From Nyssa sinensis (taxonomy: Eukaryota; Streptophyta; Magnoliopsida; Cornales; Nyssaceae), in contig CM018047.1 of NCBI GenBank assembly GCA_008638375.1, forward strand, positions 51,344,679 through 51,408,678: a DNA stretch of 64,000 bases, given 5' to 3'. The notes beneath the pieces are model-generated. The model saw only the letters and a program-made list of their open reading frames with translations. It made no database searches and was not told the DNA's origin. Below are positions 25,488 through 39,060 of the stretch, piece after piece. The position numbers and the translations under genes were made by a program. Position 1 is the first letter of the stretch. The number at the start of each line of letters is the position of its first letter.

Positions 25488-28108
25488 AGAATGGTAGCTC
25501 ATTTTTGTTATTCGCTTATTTTTCATTTATATAATAAGGGCCTAACATTGGAAGTCATCAACTTAGTCAAATTAGCCCAGTTATAATGTATATGTTTCCT
25601 AAGCAAGAAAATCTCCTTGGAAAAAAAAAAACCTTAACGAAAGAAAGATAAAATACATTGACCACCCTTTACTGTTTGAGAGATGACATTGAAACATAAT
25701 ATCCATCATATAAGAGGCTTATCTCCATTTGGGTTAAACCGTAAGGTTCAACACTCGGGGCATTGTTCTAAGAGTCATTTTGTCATCATAGAATTATGAG
25801 TAACCAGGAATATCTAATAAATTATATAAATGTTAAAGCATCAAGTTGTCAAGCGCTCGAGAAAGGTTACATTTTAACAATTTTATTCTTATTGAACTAA
25901 AGTTCTGAAATAGGAAACAATTGCTTCCATGTTTTATTTTTCTACCTTGCAAGAGATAAAAGGGGGAAAAGGAATGGTGATATGCTAATTTTATTAATGG
26001 TTACTTTTAGTTTTTCTATTTATATATTAGACATTCAAGATGTATAAGGATGCTTAAATACTTACAATTTATACATTTCTCAATGCTTGAGATTCTTGTT
26101 TAAAAGTTTAGAAACCGCAGTACTAAACCAAACTTGTAGACATCTAACCACTTTCGGATGCTTCACTTTTAAAAAAGATTAAAAAATTTAATTACAATCT
26201 TTAACAAACATTTATTATGCAATTCCAATAGTGAAGTGTCTAAATTTAAATAAAATTAAAGCTTCAGGCAGGAACCATGGTAAAATAGCTAAAACGCGTT
26301 GCAAATTTCAGTTAGATGCTAAGATATCATTGGACTATGACACAAAGCTACAAAACAAAGTGATGTAGTTTATAAAATGATCCAACTTAGACCTTAGACG
26401 AATTTGTGTATATCCTTCGTTCCCAAAGTGAGAGTCTTATTAACCATATTGTATAATTTCTCCATTGATTTTCCTATTGTATAGTTTATTTGTTTCATAA
26501 TCAAAGTGCTGTAACAGCACAGCATGAAGGATGCAGAAGAGCAATAGAAGGAACATACTAAAATACTGTTGCTTTTTTGTGAATAGAGATAATCATCATA
26601 TTTTCACCATCATATTTCTATACACGAAAATCAAAAAGATCTAGGACATGACCTGTGCCTCAGTCCACGCCAATGTTTTTTTGTCATCCATGTACGACTT
26701 CAATACGACAGCACAGCCACCATATTACACACCAGTCCATCAGCAACTACACTTAAGGCCAGGCACCATCGTCTACTTTATAAGGCGCCACATTTCAGTC
26801 TTTTTTTCCACGACAGGCCCGGGCATCAATCCAGTCAGCTTCACCAGAAGTAGGTTTCCACACAGTCAAGCAGTCATTGTTGCCTGATTAAATACCAAAA
26901 CAACAAAATGAAATGGATCGATCAAAAACCCTAGTTCGTGAGATTGCAAAAGTTTTTTATTGTATGTGTGTAGGGTAAACAACATGGTGTTCTCTTAGAA
27001 ATCTCTCTTGCTATTGAAATGCTCAAAATGTCGAAGTATTGAAAGGGGGAGCAATGGTGTGTTGCCCCCCCTTTTTATAGAAATTCCAATGGAAACCCAC
27101 GATGGAGGGCATTGCTTTTAAACCACCATGATGATTGGGGCAATGATGACCTCGTATCCCCAATCGGCGGCTGACACAATAAATGTCACATCAACAGCTA
27201 TCTCCTTGAAATGCGGAACTACGCATTTATGACGAACACGGGTATAACGTCTCAGAAACCCTAACCTCAGCTTTGAGTAAATGCCACAGAACTAAGGCTC
27301 AGGGGAGAGTAGCTGATATATCGTAAATTGGCTACCATATATAGAATGTGACACGTGTCTATAATGAGTTATTCAGGGTACAGATCATGAGAGGGTTACT
27401 TCATCTGAAACAACCAAGCACAAAGGGTTCAGAGGTAGGAGGTTCAGAACTTCTCATTGGCTTTCATAGGTTACCAACCTCCGAATAAGGAAATAAAGTT
27501 ATACAAAGAAACTACTATCTACGAATATCCTCAAATCCCAACTTTTATGACTGATAATCCTACTTAACTTAAGATATTTACAGCCTATAAAAGGCCATAA
27601 GGTACACTTCTAATTTATGTTCAATTATGCTCTTGAATTATCGTCCTTATTTCTTTTACTAACTTTATCATCGCAGCAGCTACCATTAAAGCCTTTTCGA
27701 TGACTTTCTGAGCTCAAGTTCTTGACAGATAGTTTAAGAGAAGAAGTTTTCAGACCAAAAAAGGCCAACATCACTTATCATCATTGGTTTTCTTCATCCA
27801 AAATATGTTTGATTTATCTTGTGATTTCCTATATCTATAGCTGATAGAGAGACGTCAGAAGTAATATCAACATTCTAGCAATAGTAATACATGTTATCAG
27901 ATAGTGGGATCAATGGAGTAATTATCAAGTGTGATGGTTACTCCACATCACTATCTAATGTGGAATGACAGTCACACCAAATAGTTTCTCGGATCGATGA
28001 GTGATCAGCAAGTGCAAAAAATACATCATCCAAATTAGAACTATACATATAGCATTGGAGAACCCAAAATGAAACCCATTAAGCATGGAAATTTTTCATC
28101 GGTGAATA
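25488..28108. other. No recognisable gene; possible old LTR fragment
   Basis: AT-rich DNA. A stretch near 27340-27720 has a TATA-like CCTATAAAAGGCC (about 27590) and the look of a decayed retrotransposon LTR, but no paired copy is in the window. An open frame at 26648-26887 has no recognisable motif. Confidence 0.4.
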
Positions 28109-29180
28109 AAGGATGGGTTGAATTACATAATGGTCCATGCCATCATAATGCGAACATCACAAACTATGTTGATGGTCTATGTTACAAAGTTCTTACTTCA
28201 AAATGTTAGCTTTTTCTAGGAACCTAAAACAAAACATAAATTTTAGTGTTGAAAACCTCGGTGCCATTTTACTTTTTGTTTCGAGAACATTGACCAATAC
28301 ATATTATATTTCATGATTGAAACTCCCATCTGACAATAAGCTTATGATTATTTTGCTTTCCAATATGGCCTTTGACGCTTGTGGCCTGCCTGTAAACTCC
28401 TTCCACTGCAAGGACAACAACAACATTCTTATTGATACTTGTCTCTACATTTAAAAAAAAAAAACTATTTTTTTGGGTAGCATATTTAGTGCTCCGTGGA
28501 GTTGCCTTTGTTTCCACGTATTCATGACTTCTTTAGTAGTAACTGTTCTGGTTTTCGAGTTGAAATCCTTTTGTTCCTTGACTCTACCCACAGTAGTTGA
28601 CATACATCTTATTTACAAATCTTTAGACCTCGACATGGAATTGTCCATGGAAAAATGTGCCTGATGGTCGAAACTAAGAGCTTTTTGCTACAAGAAGCTT
28701 GCTTTGCCATGGCACCCAAATAAGAATGTTGAATACAAAGAAGTAATTGAAGCCAAATTTCAAGAAATAGTCTTTTTTTTGTTTTCCAAATGTATAGGCT
28801 AAGCACATGAAGCCTTACTAAAACAATTACATTGCTTCATGGAAGTGATATATTTTTGATACTATGTACTATCTTTCATTTATTTATGTTTTTAGTTGAA
28901 TAACAGATCGAATTCAAACACATTTGCTTCTTAAGTGTGACAAAATATTTGGATCATTCAAGACCTCCTCATGAGTCATATGTCACTCTCTAGAGATGTT
29001 AGAATAGAAAATTCATGCACAAATGCAAAATGTATGTTGCATATATTGTAACTCATTTTTTTCCCCAATGTCTTGGAAAATGTAAACAAAAATATTGTAT
29101 GCAATGATGTGATTAAATTTTTTATTATCCTATCTAAATGTATAAATTGTTCACGTGCAACGCACGTGCATTACAATTAG
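28109..29180 (+). mobile_element. Helitron 3' segment, plus orientation
   Basis: It matches 9447-10531 in inverted orientation. It ends with the same CACGTGC-loop-GCACGTG hairpin, CATTACAA, then TTAG (CTAG in the other copy) followed by host T at 29181. No transposition protein is encoded. Confidence 0.75.
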
Positions 29181-29289
29181 TATATATATACACACAGAGA
29201 AGAAGGAAATGGTAATCTAGGTGAACAAATTTGAAAATGTGGCTGCAAGTGACTTCATAATCAATCTAGTTGCATAACTTCATAATAAC

Positions 29290-29323
<34 letters not shown>

Positions 29324-29460
29324 TCATTACTCATATTTATAGATAACTAGAACAAGTACAAACTAGCTAATCGCATCACTTTATTAATATAAATCACCAA
29401 AGGTAAAACCAACCCCATTATACATATAAATGTAAGAAAGGAAATATTGCCCACTCAATT

Positions 29461-32400
29461 TCAGTTTCTTCGACCTCTTTTTCTTCTCGGCTTTTGTTGC
29501 TTCCTCCCAAAAGTTTTGACAAACCAATTGTTTTGAAACCAATCATGATACCTCGTGGTCAGAGTGTGCCCAATGGTCAACCCCACTATTAGCCCACTTC
29601 CATATCCTGCAAATATGAATATCCAATCAAATTCATTTGGGAACTCTGAATCATTACCTTCTTCAACAGCTGAAGGTGGCACTGGTGATGGTGGCGTTGA
29701 AATTCCACATTTCTTTGACAAAGGTTCTCCGCACAATCCTGAATTCCCTTGGTAGGAATTGTTCTCAAACGTATCAAATTGTTTCCCACGTGGTATGGGC
29801 CCGGTGAGATTGTTGTTAGAGACATTTAAGATTTCAAGAAAGTTAAGCCGTACTAGCTGTTGTGGGATCTCTCCTGAGAGCTTGTTTTGAGAAAGGTCTA
29901 ATGATTCAAGGTTTTTTAGGTTCTCGAAGGATGATGGGATTAAACCAATAAGATCATTGCCAGAAAGATTGAGCAGTTGAAGCCCTTTGAGCTCTCCAAT
30001 GTACTCTGGAATCTGCCCTTTGAATTTGTTGCTTGAGAGATCAACAGCTGTGAAGATATTGAGGATCTTCTCATACACTCTTTTTACTCCTTTAATTGTC
30101 ATGATCATCGAGTATTCATAATGGTCATGAAAATCAAAATTCTGCACTCGAAAACTCAAGTTTGCCTGCAAATATGTCACCTCATCTACCTTGAAAATTT
30201 TCATTGCCTTAAAATTTTGAAAGAATTCTTTAGGCAAATCACCAGTAAAACCATTGTCAGAGAGGTCAATGATGCGCAATTTTGAAAGCTTTAATTTGGT
30301 TTGAGGACTCCATATTGCACCATGGAATTTGTTGCCGCGTAAAATGAGAACCTGCAGCTCTGATAGAGCCCCCAACCAAAATGGGAAAGTGTCCTCAATT
30401 CGATTGTTTCCGAGATCAAGAATCTCCAGCATTGCACAATTTTCCAATGATCTTGGTATCGGCCCTTGTAAATGATTTTGACTAAGGTCGATCATCCTCA
30501 ACTTGCTATTGACTGAGTATGTTTGAGGAATGGTGCCGCTAAAGTTGTTTCCTTTGAGATTCAATACTGACAGAGAATTACTAAAGTTACCGAAACACAA
30601 AGGAATTTCACCACTCAATTTGTTCTCAGACAAATCAAGTGTATAAAGAGAACTCAGTTGACAGACAAATTGCGGAATTTCTCCTGTCAGTCTATTGTTC
30701 GACACTCTATAAGAAAAGGTCGATCGTGGGGGAATTGGGAGAGATCCTTGCAGCATGTTAAAGCTGACGTCAAAAATTCCTAAATTAGTCCATGGAAGAA
30801 AATCTGCAAGTTTGCCAAAGCTTGTTAGAAAGTTGTGAGAAAGTGTTATCGTCCCCAGAGTTTCTATACTCAAGTTCCACATCCATTCTGGTATTTGCCC
30901 ATGAATACTATTGTTGTCGAGGAATAGATACTCCAATTCATCTTGGAATTGCAGGAAACTAGGGAACTCCCTTAAGTTGCATGACTCCAATCCTAAAAGC
31001 TCAAACTTTGGAAGAGTTGCATTGATAGTGTAATTTTTGTTGCTAATGTGCAATGATAAATTGTTGTCTGATAATTGAAGATCAACAAGATTTTTGAGCT
31101 TAAGAAAGATATCCATGTCCACTGTGCCATTGAGGTTGTTTGAAAATAGACCAAGCAGTACTAGATTCTTGAGTTTAGAGAATGAGCTTGGAATTGGGCC
31201 TTGCAGTTGATTTTCCATCAGCTGTAAATCAGTTAAATGAGTGAGGTTCATAAGCCAAGATGGGATTTGACCAGATAAGTGATTTGAGTAAAGGTGTAAC
31301 ACAGTAAGTTGGGTTAGGTTTGCAAGAGAAACTGGGATCTTGCCATATAGATTGATATCAACAAGGTACAATTCAGAGAGTTTTTCTAGCTTGCCAATCC
31401 AAGGCAGAGTCCGTTGGTTGAACTCATTGAATGAAAGTGATAAAGAAGTGAGTTGCAATAAGCTTGCCAGAGATGGAATTTGGCCATTGAAACTGTTATT
31501 AGTAAGGTGCAAAAACGTGAGTTGTGTCAGGTTACTAAGTGAAGCTGGAAGGGACCCGGAGAAATTACATTCACTCAGATCCAACTCACTCAAGGAACTT
31601 AGATTTCCAATTGAATTCGGTAGCTTACCGAAGAAACTCGTGCCCGCAAGTTTCAATATCTTGACGGGGCCGCTTTGGTGAAATTCTGGCAAATAACCAC
31701 TGAGATTTTGATTGAACCGGACACTAAGAACTTGTAGCTTTGGTAGGTGGAATATGCCTATTGGAAATTCACCATGCAGACCACAATTTTTTAGAAGGAT
31801 TGTTGTCAAAGAAGGTAAATTGGCCAGGACATTAGGTACTTCAGAAGATATGCTCACACTAGAGAGAGAAAGCTCACTGATTCTGGTTAAGTTTTGAACT
31901 AGAGTTCCAAGGCTAGGCTTATGGAGCTTTAAAGGATTGAATGACAGATCCAAGGAGGTCAATTGGGTCAGCATGGAGATTTCTAATGGGATCTGGCCAT
32001 TGAACAAAGAAAAGGAGAGGTTAAGACTTCTTAGCTCAGAAAGATTGCCAATTGCAGATGGGATTTGAGAATAATTGAAGTCATTATCAGCAAGGTGAAG
32101 CCTTTGAAGGTGAGCAAGGCGGAAGAGGCTGCTATTAGAGTTTATTGAACCATAGAGAAGACTACTGCTAAGGTCAAGGCCTATTACATGACCAGAGCCC
32201 TCATCACACTCAACGCCATCCCATAGGCAACAGTCATTACTTTCTCCTTGGCGCTTCCATGACTTAACTTTCGGGTAAGCAGAAGGATAACTAGAAGCAT
32301 CCTTACTAATTGAAAAGCTTTGCTTGAATTGCCACAAGGCAGAGCTCTCGTCTTCATGGCACAGTGGCTGCGTAGAAGACGATGAATTAGTCAATATAAA

Positions 32401-32466
32401 AAGATGAAAACAGGAGAGAAAGAAGAGTAAGTGCATTAACATAAATAGGTACAAAGATAACCCCAT
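29461..32466 (-). CDS. Leucine-rich-repeat receptor-like protein (Cf/RLP type)
   Basis: An intact single-exon gene of 1001 residues starting at ATG. Members of this family are plasma-membrane receptors without a kinase; the best-known ones sense microbial or parasite molecules and signal through the adaptor kinases SOBIR1 and BAK1. Visible parts, in order: a hydrophobic signal peptide (about 1-28), a cysteine-capped LRR N-terminal domain (CHEDESSALWQFKQSF at 36, NDCCLWDGVECD at 77-88), a long LRR block, a short non-LRR island (KGVKRVYEKIL), four more LRRs, a cysteine cap (C912, C920), an acidic segment, a membrane helix (about 948-966) and a basic 35-residue tail. The helix has overlapping GxxxG motifs (GYGSGLIVGLTIG), the feature used for SOBIR1 pairing. 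Length and layout are normal. The ligand cannot be inferred. Relics of related genes lie near 38.9 and 39.4 kb, so this is the survivor of a small cluster. Confidence 0.93.
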   Translation of the reverse strand: MGLSLYLFMLMHLLFFLSCFHLFILTNSSSSTQPLCHEDESSALWQFKQSFSISKDASSYPSAYPKVKSWKRQGESNDCCLWDGVECDEGSGHVIGLDLSSSLLYGSINSNSSLFRLAHLQRLHLADNDFNYSQIPSAIGNLSELRSLNLSFSLFNGQIPLEISMLTQLTSLDLSFNPLKLHKPSLGTLVQNLTRISELSLSSVSISSEVPNVLANLPSLTTILLKNCGLHGEFPIGIFHLPKLQVLSVRFNQNLSGYLPEFHQSGPVKILKLAGTSFFGKLPNSIGNLSSLSELDLSECNFSGSLPASLSNLTQLTFLHLTNNSFNGQIPSLASLLQLTSLSLSFNEFNQRTLPWIGKLEKLSELYLVDINLYGKIPVSLANLTQLTVLHLYSNHLSGQIPSWLMNLTHLTDLQLMENQLQGPIPSSFSKLKNLVLLGLFSNNLNGTVDMDIFLKLKNLVDLQLSDNNLSLHISNKNYTINATLPKFELLGLESCNLREFPSFLQFQDELEYLFLDNNSIHGQIPEWMWNLSIETLGTITLSHNFLTSFGKLADFLPWTNLGIFDVSFNMLQGSLPIPPRSTFSYRVSNNRLTGEIPQFVCQLSSLYTLDLSENKLSGEIPLCFGNFSNSLSVLNLKGNNFSGTIPQTYSVNSKLRMIDLSQNHLQGPIPRSLENCAMLEILDLGNNRIEDTFPFWLGALSELQVLILRGNKFHGAIWSPQTKLKLSKLRIIDLSDNGFTGDLPKEFFQNFKAMKIFKVDEVTYLQANLSFRVQNFDFHDHYEYSMIMTIKGVKRVYEKILNIFTAVDLSSNKFKGQIPEYIGELKGLQLLNLSGNDLIGLIPSSFENLKNLESLDLSQNKLSGEIPQQLVRLNFLEILNVSNNNLTGPIPRGKQFDTFENNSYQGNSGLCGEPLSKKCGISTPPSPVPPSAVEEGNDSEFPNEFDWIFIFAGYGSGLIVGLTIGHTLTTRYHDWFQNNWFVKTFGRKQQKPRRKRGRRN

Positions 32467-32527
32467 ATTATATATCTAACAAACTTTAGTAAGACCTTTG
32501 CTGGAACATGAAGTCAGGAGTGACGAG

Positions 32528-32536
32528 CTTTTATAG
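32528..32536 (-). promoter_or_regulatory. TATA box of the RLP gene
   Basis: CTATAAAAG on the minus strand, about 62-70 bp upstream of the RLP start codon, which implies a very short leader. The same box (CTATAAAAA) and flanks are kept in the relic promoter near 39.03 kb. Confidence 0.6.
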
Positions 32537-32566
32537 ATGGGATTCCAGTCAGACACAAATAATGAA

Positions 32567-34170
32567 TAAGTGTTATACATGCAATCAACTCGATAATGGG
32601 GAAACAAAATCTTCAGTGCTGACACATCACAGTCATATCATTTGAAATAAAAATTTAGAGAAAAATATAGCATTATTCATTCAAGTCAATGGGTTTTTGG
32701 CATCGCTACAAATCCCGCTCAAGTTTAGTCAAGATGATGTGAAAGAATAGCCAATTCATTGTAGAATGCCTTCATCTGTTAGCTCTTAATCACCGTCGGA
32801 CACATGATCAATGGCCTATGAGATGTGCATTGTTTACCATCAGATTGAATAGTTTGGAGGATAGCAACTATGAGCCCTCACAAACTGGAGAAATGAATCA
32901 TTTATGGTCAGTATGATGGAGTCGTTTGGAAAATGGGAGCTAAGCATGCCCACAGACATTATTGTCACGCTAACTTCTAAAGTGATAAGCATTTGGAGTG
33001 AAAAATCTTTTGCAGGACATGAGTTATAAAAATATGCTAAAATATATATTGGAGGAAGAGATACAGAAGTTCTTTTGATAAGCATAAGGGCAACCTTATT
33101 TTTTATGGTGATTACAAGCATTAACTATAAAAACTAATATTTTATCTGGTAACAATACAAATAGGTCACCTAATTCAAAGAGAATGATTAATCAAGAAAT
33201 GACAAAGTTTGTCAAATGAAAAAACTCACTTCACCATAAGCTTCAAGTTAAATTCAAATCAAATGGATACACTCAAGTTCAATAAATCTATAAAAAAAGT
33301 CAAGAAAAGACTTAGTTTTTATTATTTTGAATTTTTGAGTGAATTAAGTTTGATTGATTCTATACATAAACTTTAAAATATTTAAGTAATCAGTTAAAAC
33401 CAATCACAAAATAATTTTTCAATTTGAAAAATATATCACTCGTGAAAACAAGTAAATAAACTTATTTTATCAAATCCAATCGACTGATTTCATTGGTAAT
33501 AATTTTTTCCAACGGTGTCAAGATTATTACTTACGCTTTTTACCGTGACTAAAAACCTTATCTGATGTAGTGATAGGATAAACCCACTCCCTTTCTTCCG
33601 CTTAATATTACAATCTATTCTCAAACACTTACTGTAAAAAAAAAATATAATACTTGACTCTTTTATAATGGGAGCTAAGCACTTCCATGCTTGTTTGTAA
33701 GAGCAAAGCCAGAAATTTATATTAAGGAGCATTATCAAAATGTGACATCATAAATATATTTATTATTAATATTAATAATATATAAAATTATTTAAAAAAT
33801 ATGATGCAAAAAGAATAAAATAAAAACAACAATATATAATACAATTAGTTTGCTCAATCTAAAAAATTAAAAACATCTATAAAAATAACATTATCTCATA
33901 TTTTATTCACTACCCAAACTATTAACCAGAGCATACTAACCAAAAAAAACTGTAACACAATCAGTGGTAGAAGGTGAAAAGTTCCTTTTCGTTAGAGGGG
34001 CATGCAAGCTATCATATTCAATTGTAATATCTTGAATCTCATTTAAACAAATTTTACTCTGTCTTAGGTTAAAATGGGCCAAAATCTTGAATGGGTTAGA
34101 ATAAAAAGAAACAAATATTTTACATGTATAAATCTTTTTTTCAAAATTTTTAGGTAAGCTATAACCCCCC
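32567..34170. other. No gene; RLP upstream DNA
   Basis: AT-rich. The segment at about 32908-32985 (TGATGGAGTCGTTTGGAAAA...) recurs at 34861 and 36428, so this flank belongs to the duplicated region that follows. Confidence 0.6.
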
Positions 34171-37100
34171 AATCTACTACTAGTCCGGCCCGTGTTTGTT
34201 TGACTGTGTCAAGTTAGTATGATCTCAAAACAAAATATGAAAGAATTTTAATGTATTAGTACGTTGTTATTAGCCAAGTTCCGTGTTGTCCTCCAGATTA
34301 GTTGACCTGAAGGATCAGATACCGAGTTATCAAAAAAAAAAAGGAGTTCAAATATGAAATTTTTTTTAATGTATTAGTATATGTGATACATAACAAATTA
34401 GCTTTTCAAACAGTGTACTAATTAATTGTGGACATGAAAAAATAAAATAGCTTTAGCACTTTTGAGTTGGTAGGTATGAGAATCCATAAATATGACACAC
34501 ACAATAACCTCAATAGTAGTGGAGAAGCAGACTCATCCACATAACATGCACACACAAGTTTATTTCTGGCTTTCTGCGTTCAGCAAAGTAGACGTGAAAA
34601 AAATACCAATTTCAAGTCATCTCCTCGAGTCTTTGTAGTCACTCCAAATCCCACCTCAAGTAACCATAAATTATGGGATCAATTACAAGATGATTTAAAA
34701 ATTAGAATTGCAAATTTCATCACAATGCCTTCATATGCATGAATTTCATGTATTGTAGAAAATATAATGTGGAATAAGATGATTCCATCATCTCCAGCAA
34801 GTCATCTTCTCCATATATATTGGCATTATTCCTTAATATTGACTCAATAATGGTCAGTGTCTGATGGAGTCGTTTGGAAAATGGGAGCTAAGCAAGCCCA
34901 CAAACATTATTGTCACGCTAACTTCTAAAGTGATAACTAATGTTTAGGAAGGGGTTTGATCTTTCTCTGGATTGCTTGTTAAATGGCCCACTTTATAAAA
35001 TCTATCCCAGTATGGGAAAATGAAGGACTCTAGACAATTGAAGGTTTAAAGCAAACACTCCAAATCAGATATTTTTTTTTTAATTTTAATAATAATATAA
35101 AAAAGTATTTAATATTAAAATATATAATAAAACTCTAATAAATATATAATTTATAGAAATATTTTTAATACTTTGTTTCATATATACACATTTTTGTAAT
35201 ATAAAATTATAGTAGTATTTAAATAGGAGAGATGTATATATTGAGTAAAATTCTAATAATAGAGTTTTTATATAATTCAAAATTTGAGTAATTCTAATAG
35301 AATCTATAAAATACAAATTAAGTAATACAAAAAATTACGGAATAAAACTCTTTTAATAGAATTAAAAAAAAAAAACTTGCTCAACAATGTAATTAAAATT
35401 TTATCCTCGATATTGTAATTAATTTATGATTACATAACAAATTAGCTTTCAAACAATGTAATTAATTGCATGGACGAACATAACTCATAAGCTTGCACGT
35501 AAGAGGAGTATCCTTTTTCCAAGTCATTGGAGGTACGTGTGTCCCACTTCAAGTACTCTTCCCTATAGATTATTGGTTTTAATTAATAACAGCTGGTTCA
35601 ACTATGGAGTGTTGCGATCCCCATTGGATAGACGAGTCTCAGGATGCATATTTTTTTGGAAGAAATTAAATATGTTTGGTCCTATAAATTGATATAGCCG
35701 AAAGGATAGGAACTATATTCTAACTTCTAAGCACCACTCCAATCTACTACTAGTCCGGCCCATGTTTGTTTGACAGTGTCAAGTTAGTGTGATCTCAAAA
35801 CAAAATATGAAAGAATTTTAATGTATTAGTACGTTATTATTGGCCAAGTTCCATATTGTCCTCCAGATTAGTCGACCTGAAGGGTTGGACACCGAGCTAT
35901 TAAAAAAAAAAGGAGTTCAAACATGAAATTTTCTTAATGTATTAGTATGTGATACATAACAAATTAACTTTTCAAACAGTGTACTAATTAATTGTGGACA
36001 CGAAACAATAAAATAGCTTTAGCACTTTTGAGTTGGTGGGTATGAGAATCCATAAATATGACACACACAATAACCTCAATAGCAGTGGAGAAGCAGACTC
36101 ATCCACATAACATACACACACAAGTTCATTTCTAACTTTCTGCGTTCAGCAAAACAGACGTAAAAAAAATTGCCAATTTCAAGTCATCTCCTCGAGTCTT
36201 TGTAGTCACTCCAAATCCCACCTCAAGTAACCATAAATTATGGGATCAATTACAAGATGATTTAAAAATTAGAATTGCAAATTTCATCACAATGCCTTCA
36301 GATGCATGAATTTCATGTATTGTAGAAAATATAATGTGGAATAAGATGATTCCATCATCTCCAGCAAGTCATATTCTCCATATATATTGGCATTATTCCT
36401 TAATATTGACTCATTAATGGTCAGTGTCTGATGGAGTCGTTTGGAAAATAGGAGCTAAGCAAGCCCACAAACATTATTGTCACGCTAACTTCTAAAGTGA
36501 TAACTAATGTTTAGGTAGGGGTTTGATCCTTCTCTGGCTTGCTTGTTAAATGGCCTTATAAAATTTCTCCCAGTACGGAAAAATAAAGCTTTTTTACTTG
36601 ACCAATACTGTATTCCAGTAACGACTCAAGAGAATTGGAGACTTAAAGCAAACACTCTAAAGTAGAATTTTTTTTTTTAATAATAATATAAAAAAGTGTT
36701 TAATATTAAAATATATAATGAAACTCTAATAAATATATAATATATAGAAATGTTTTAAATACTTTGTTTCATATATACACATTTTTGTAATACAAAATTA
36801 TAGTAGTATTTAAATAAAAGATATGTATATATTGAATAAAATTCTAATAATAGAGTTCTTATATAATCTAAAAATTGAGGAATTCTAATAGAATTTATAA
36901 AATATAAATTAAGTAATACAAAAAAATACGGAATAAAACTCTTTTAATAGAATTAAAAAAAAATTATCTTCCCTATTGTAATTAATTTATGATTACATAA
37001 CAAATTAGCTTTCCAACAATGTAATTAATTGCATGGACGGACATAACTCATAAGCTTGCACGGAAGAGCAGTATCGTTTTCCCAAGTCATTGGGGGTACC

Positions 37101-37310
37101 TGTATCCCACTTCAAGTCTTCCCTATAGATTATTGGTTTTAATTAATAACAGCTGGTTCAACTATGGAGTGCTGCAATCCCCATTGGATAGATGAGTCTC
37201 AGGATAGATATTTTTTTCGAAGAAATTAAATATGTTTGGTCCTACAAATTGATATAGTCAAAAGGATAAGAACTATATTCTAACTTCTAAGGACCACCCC
37301 AAAGTTTGTC
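34171..37310. repeat. 1.57-kb tandem duplication, two units
   Basis: 34171-35740 and 35741-37310 align along their length with an offset of 1570 bp. Shared landmarks include CTACTACTAGTCCGGCCC, TGATGGAGTCGTTTGGAAAA and TTTTAATTAATAACAGCTGG. Both are non-coding and AT-rich. Differences are scattered substitutions and small indels. Confidence 0.85.
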
Positions 37311-37315
37311 CTCAT

Positions 37316-37512
37316 CAAAGTCACTGGTTTTAATTAATAACAGCTGGTTCAACTATGGAGTGCTGCGATCCCCATTGGATAGACGAGTCTCAGGATAGAT
37401 ATTTTTTTGGAAGAAATTAAATATGTTTGGTCCTACAAATTGATATAGCCAAAAAGATAGGAACCATATTCTAATTTCTAAGCACCACCCCAAAGTCTGT
37501 CCTAATCAAAGT
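37316..37512. repeat. Third, partial copy of the duplication's end
   Basis: The last 190 or so bases of the 1.57-kb unit (from TTTTAATTAATAACAGCTGG to CCACCCCAAAGT) are repeated once more, in direct orientation. Confidence 0.8.
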
Positions 37513-38930
37513 CAGTGTTAGAAAATATAATAATAAAATTATACTATTTCTAAAAATTCAAGTTTTTAGATGAGTTGGCAATTTTACAAAGTATTAGAAG
37601 AGGTCAAAGGTTTTAAGTTACAATCTGATCACTGTCACCTTCATAATATGAATTGACACATGAAGGCTCAGATTGACCACACTTAAAAATACGTGTTAGA
37701 AAATCTACTAATAAAATTACATCTTCTCTAAATGCTTAAGTTTTTTGATGATTTAACGATTTCACAGTCTCTTTAATGCTTAATTGACTTCAATGCTTTG
37801 CTCAGTACCGCAAACATTTTTGTCAAGCTAACTGATAAACGTGAAGGACCCGACAAGTTGCAAACATTTTCGTTCTGGTTGCACTTACTTTGTTTGTTAA
37901 GAAAATTATACAATTTTTTATTGATAATTCTTTTCTAAAAGATATAAACATTTTTGTGTTTCACATTTATCTTGGGTTACATGTTTAATTAGCATTATGA
38001 TAGATTTGATATATGCATGAATTTATGATATCGTGAATTTCTTCGATAATAATCCATTTCGGGTTTTAATACAAATATTTAATTTGTGTTCCTTTTAATT
38101 AGATTAGTTATTTAATTAATTAAAATTTGGTGTAAATATTTTCATACACTAATTGGTAGAAAATTTCATTATTGGTTTTTATATCAAACCAAAATTACGA
38201 TATTTCAGAATTAGTATTAGAATAGGTTCTCTTATATTTTTATTGTTATCCTAAATATGAGAGATTTAATTATCTTATTTACTATTAGGTATGAATTTCA
38301 TTAGTTCATCATCAAGTACTGAACATAATAATAGCCACATATTGTAGACATATAGATGATGAATTTCTTTATAAATTTATGGTTTCTAAATGCGTTAAAC
38401 AAAAAAAAAAATGAATATAAAATTACTTGTCAAAGTAAATGACTTATAACAAACTAAGTACTCCCTTTAATTTACTATAGAAAATTTAAAAAATTAAGTG
38501 AATATGTTACTTAGTAAAAACTCCTAGAAGACAAGTAAAAAATATTAAATAGTTTCATGATAGTATGAATAATAAAGAATTAATATATGATAAGTTGAAA
38601 ACTACTCAATTTGATTTACATAAGGCTAATAAACCTATTCAAAAATTGAATAAAGGATCCAAGAGGCTAAAAATGAGGCACTTGAAAATTTTAAGACTAC
38701 TCATGATAAAACAGATTCAGTGTATGTTGAAAAATCTAAATCTATATAGAAAAACACCCCTAACGAACATAAGTATGTTAATGTTAATAGCTGTCAAAAG
38801 AACACTCAAATAAATTAATGAACTTAGTGATAAGATCAAAATTTTAGATTTTAATATGAATGAATTTAGGCGTGGTATCACAAATAATACAAAAATAGGA
38901 TCCTCTTCTAAGTCAACTAAGTTAGGTCAG
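37513..38930. other. No recognisable gene
   Basis: Very AT-rich. A short open frame at 38565-38813 is low in complexity and matches no family I recognise. Confidence 0.55.
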
Positions 38931-39060
38931 AGCAGGTGCATTAACATCAACAGATACAAAGATAACCCCATAGTATATATCTAACAAACTTCCTATAGGT
39001 GCTTTGGTTGAGTATGAAATCAAGAGTGATGAGTTTTTATAGACAGGATTCCAGTATGGG
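38931..39060 (-). pseudogene. Relic of an RLP 5' end: promoter, leader and first codons
   Basis: The minus strand carries ATG at 38969-38971 and the residues MGLSLYLLMLMHLL followed by a stop. The intact gene reads MGLSLYLFMLMHLL. The leader and the TATA box (CTATAAAAA near 39.03 kb) also match the intact gene's upstream region. The rest of the coding sequence is gone. Confidence 0.75.
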
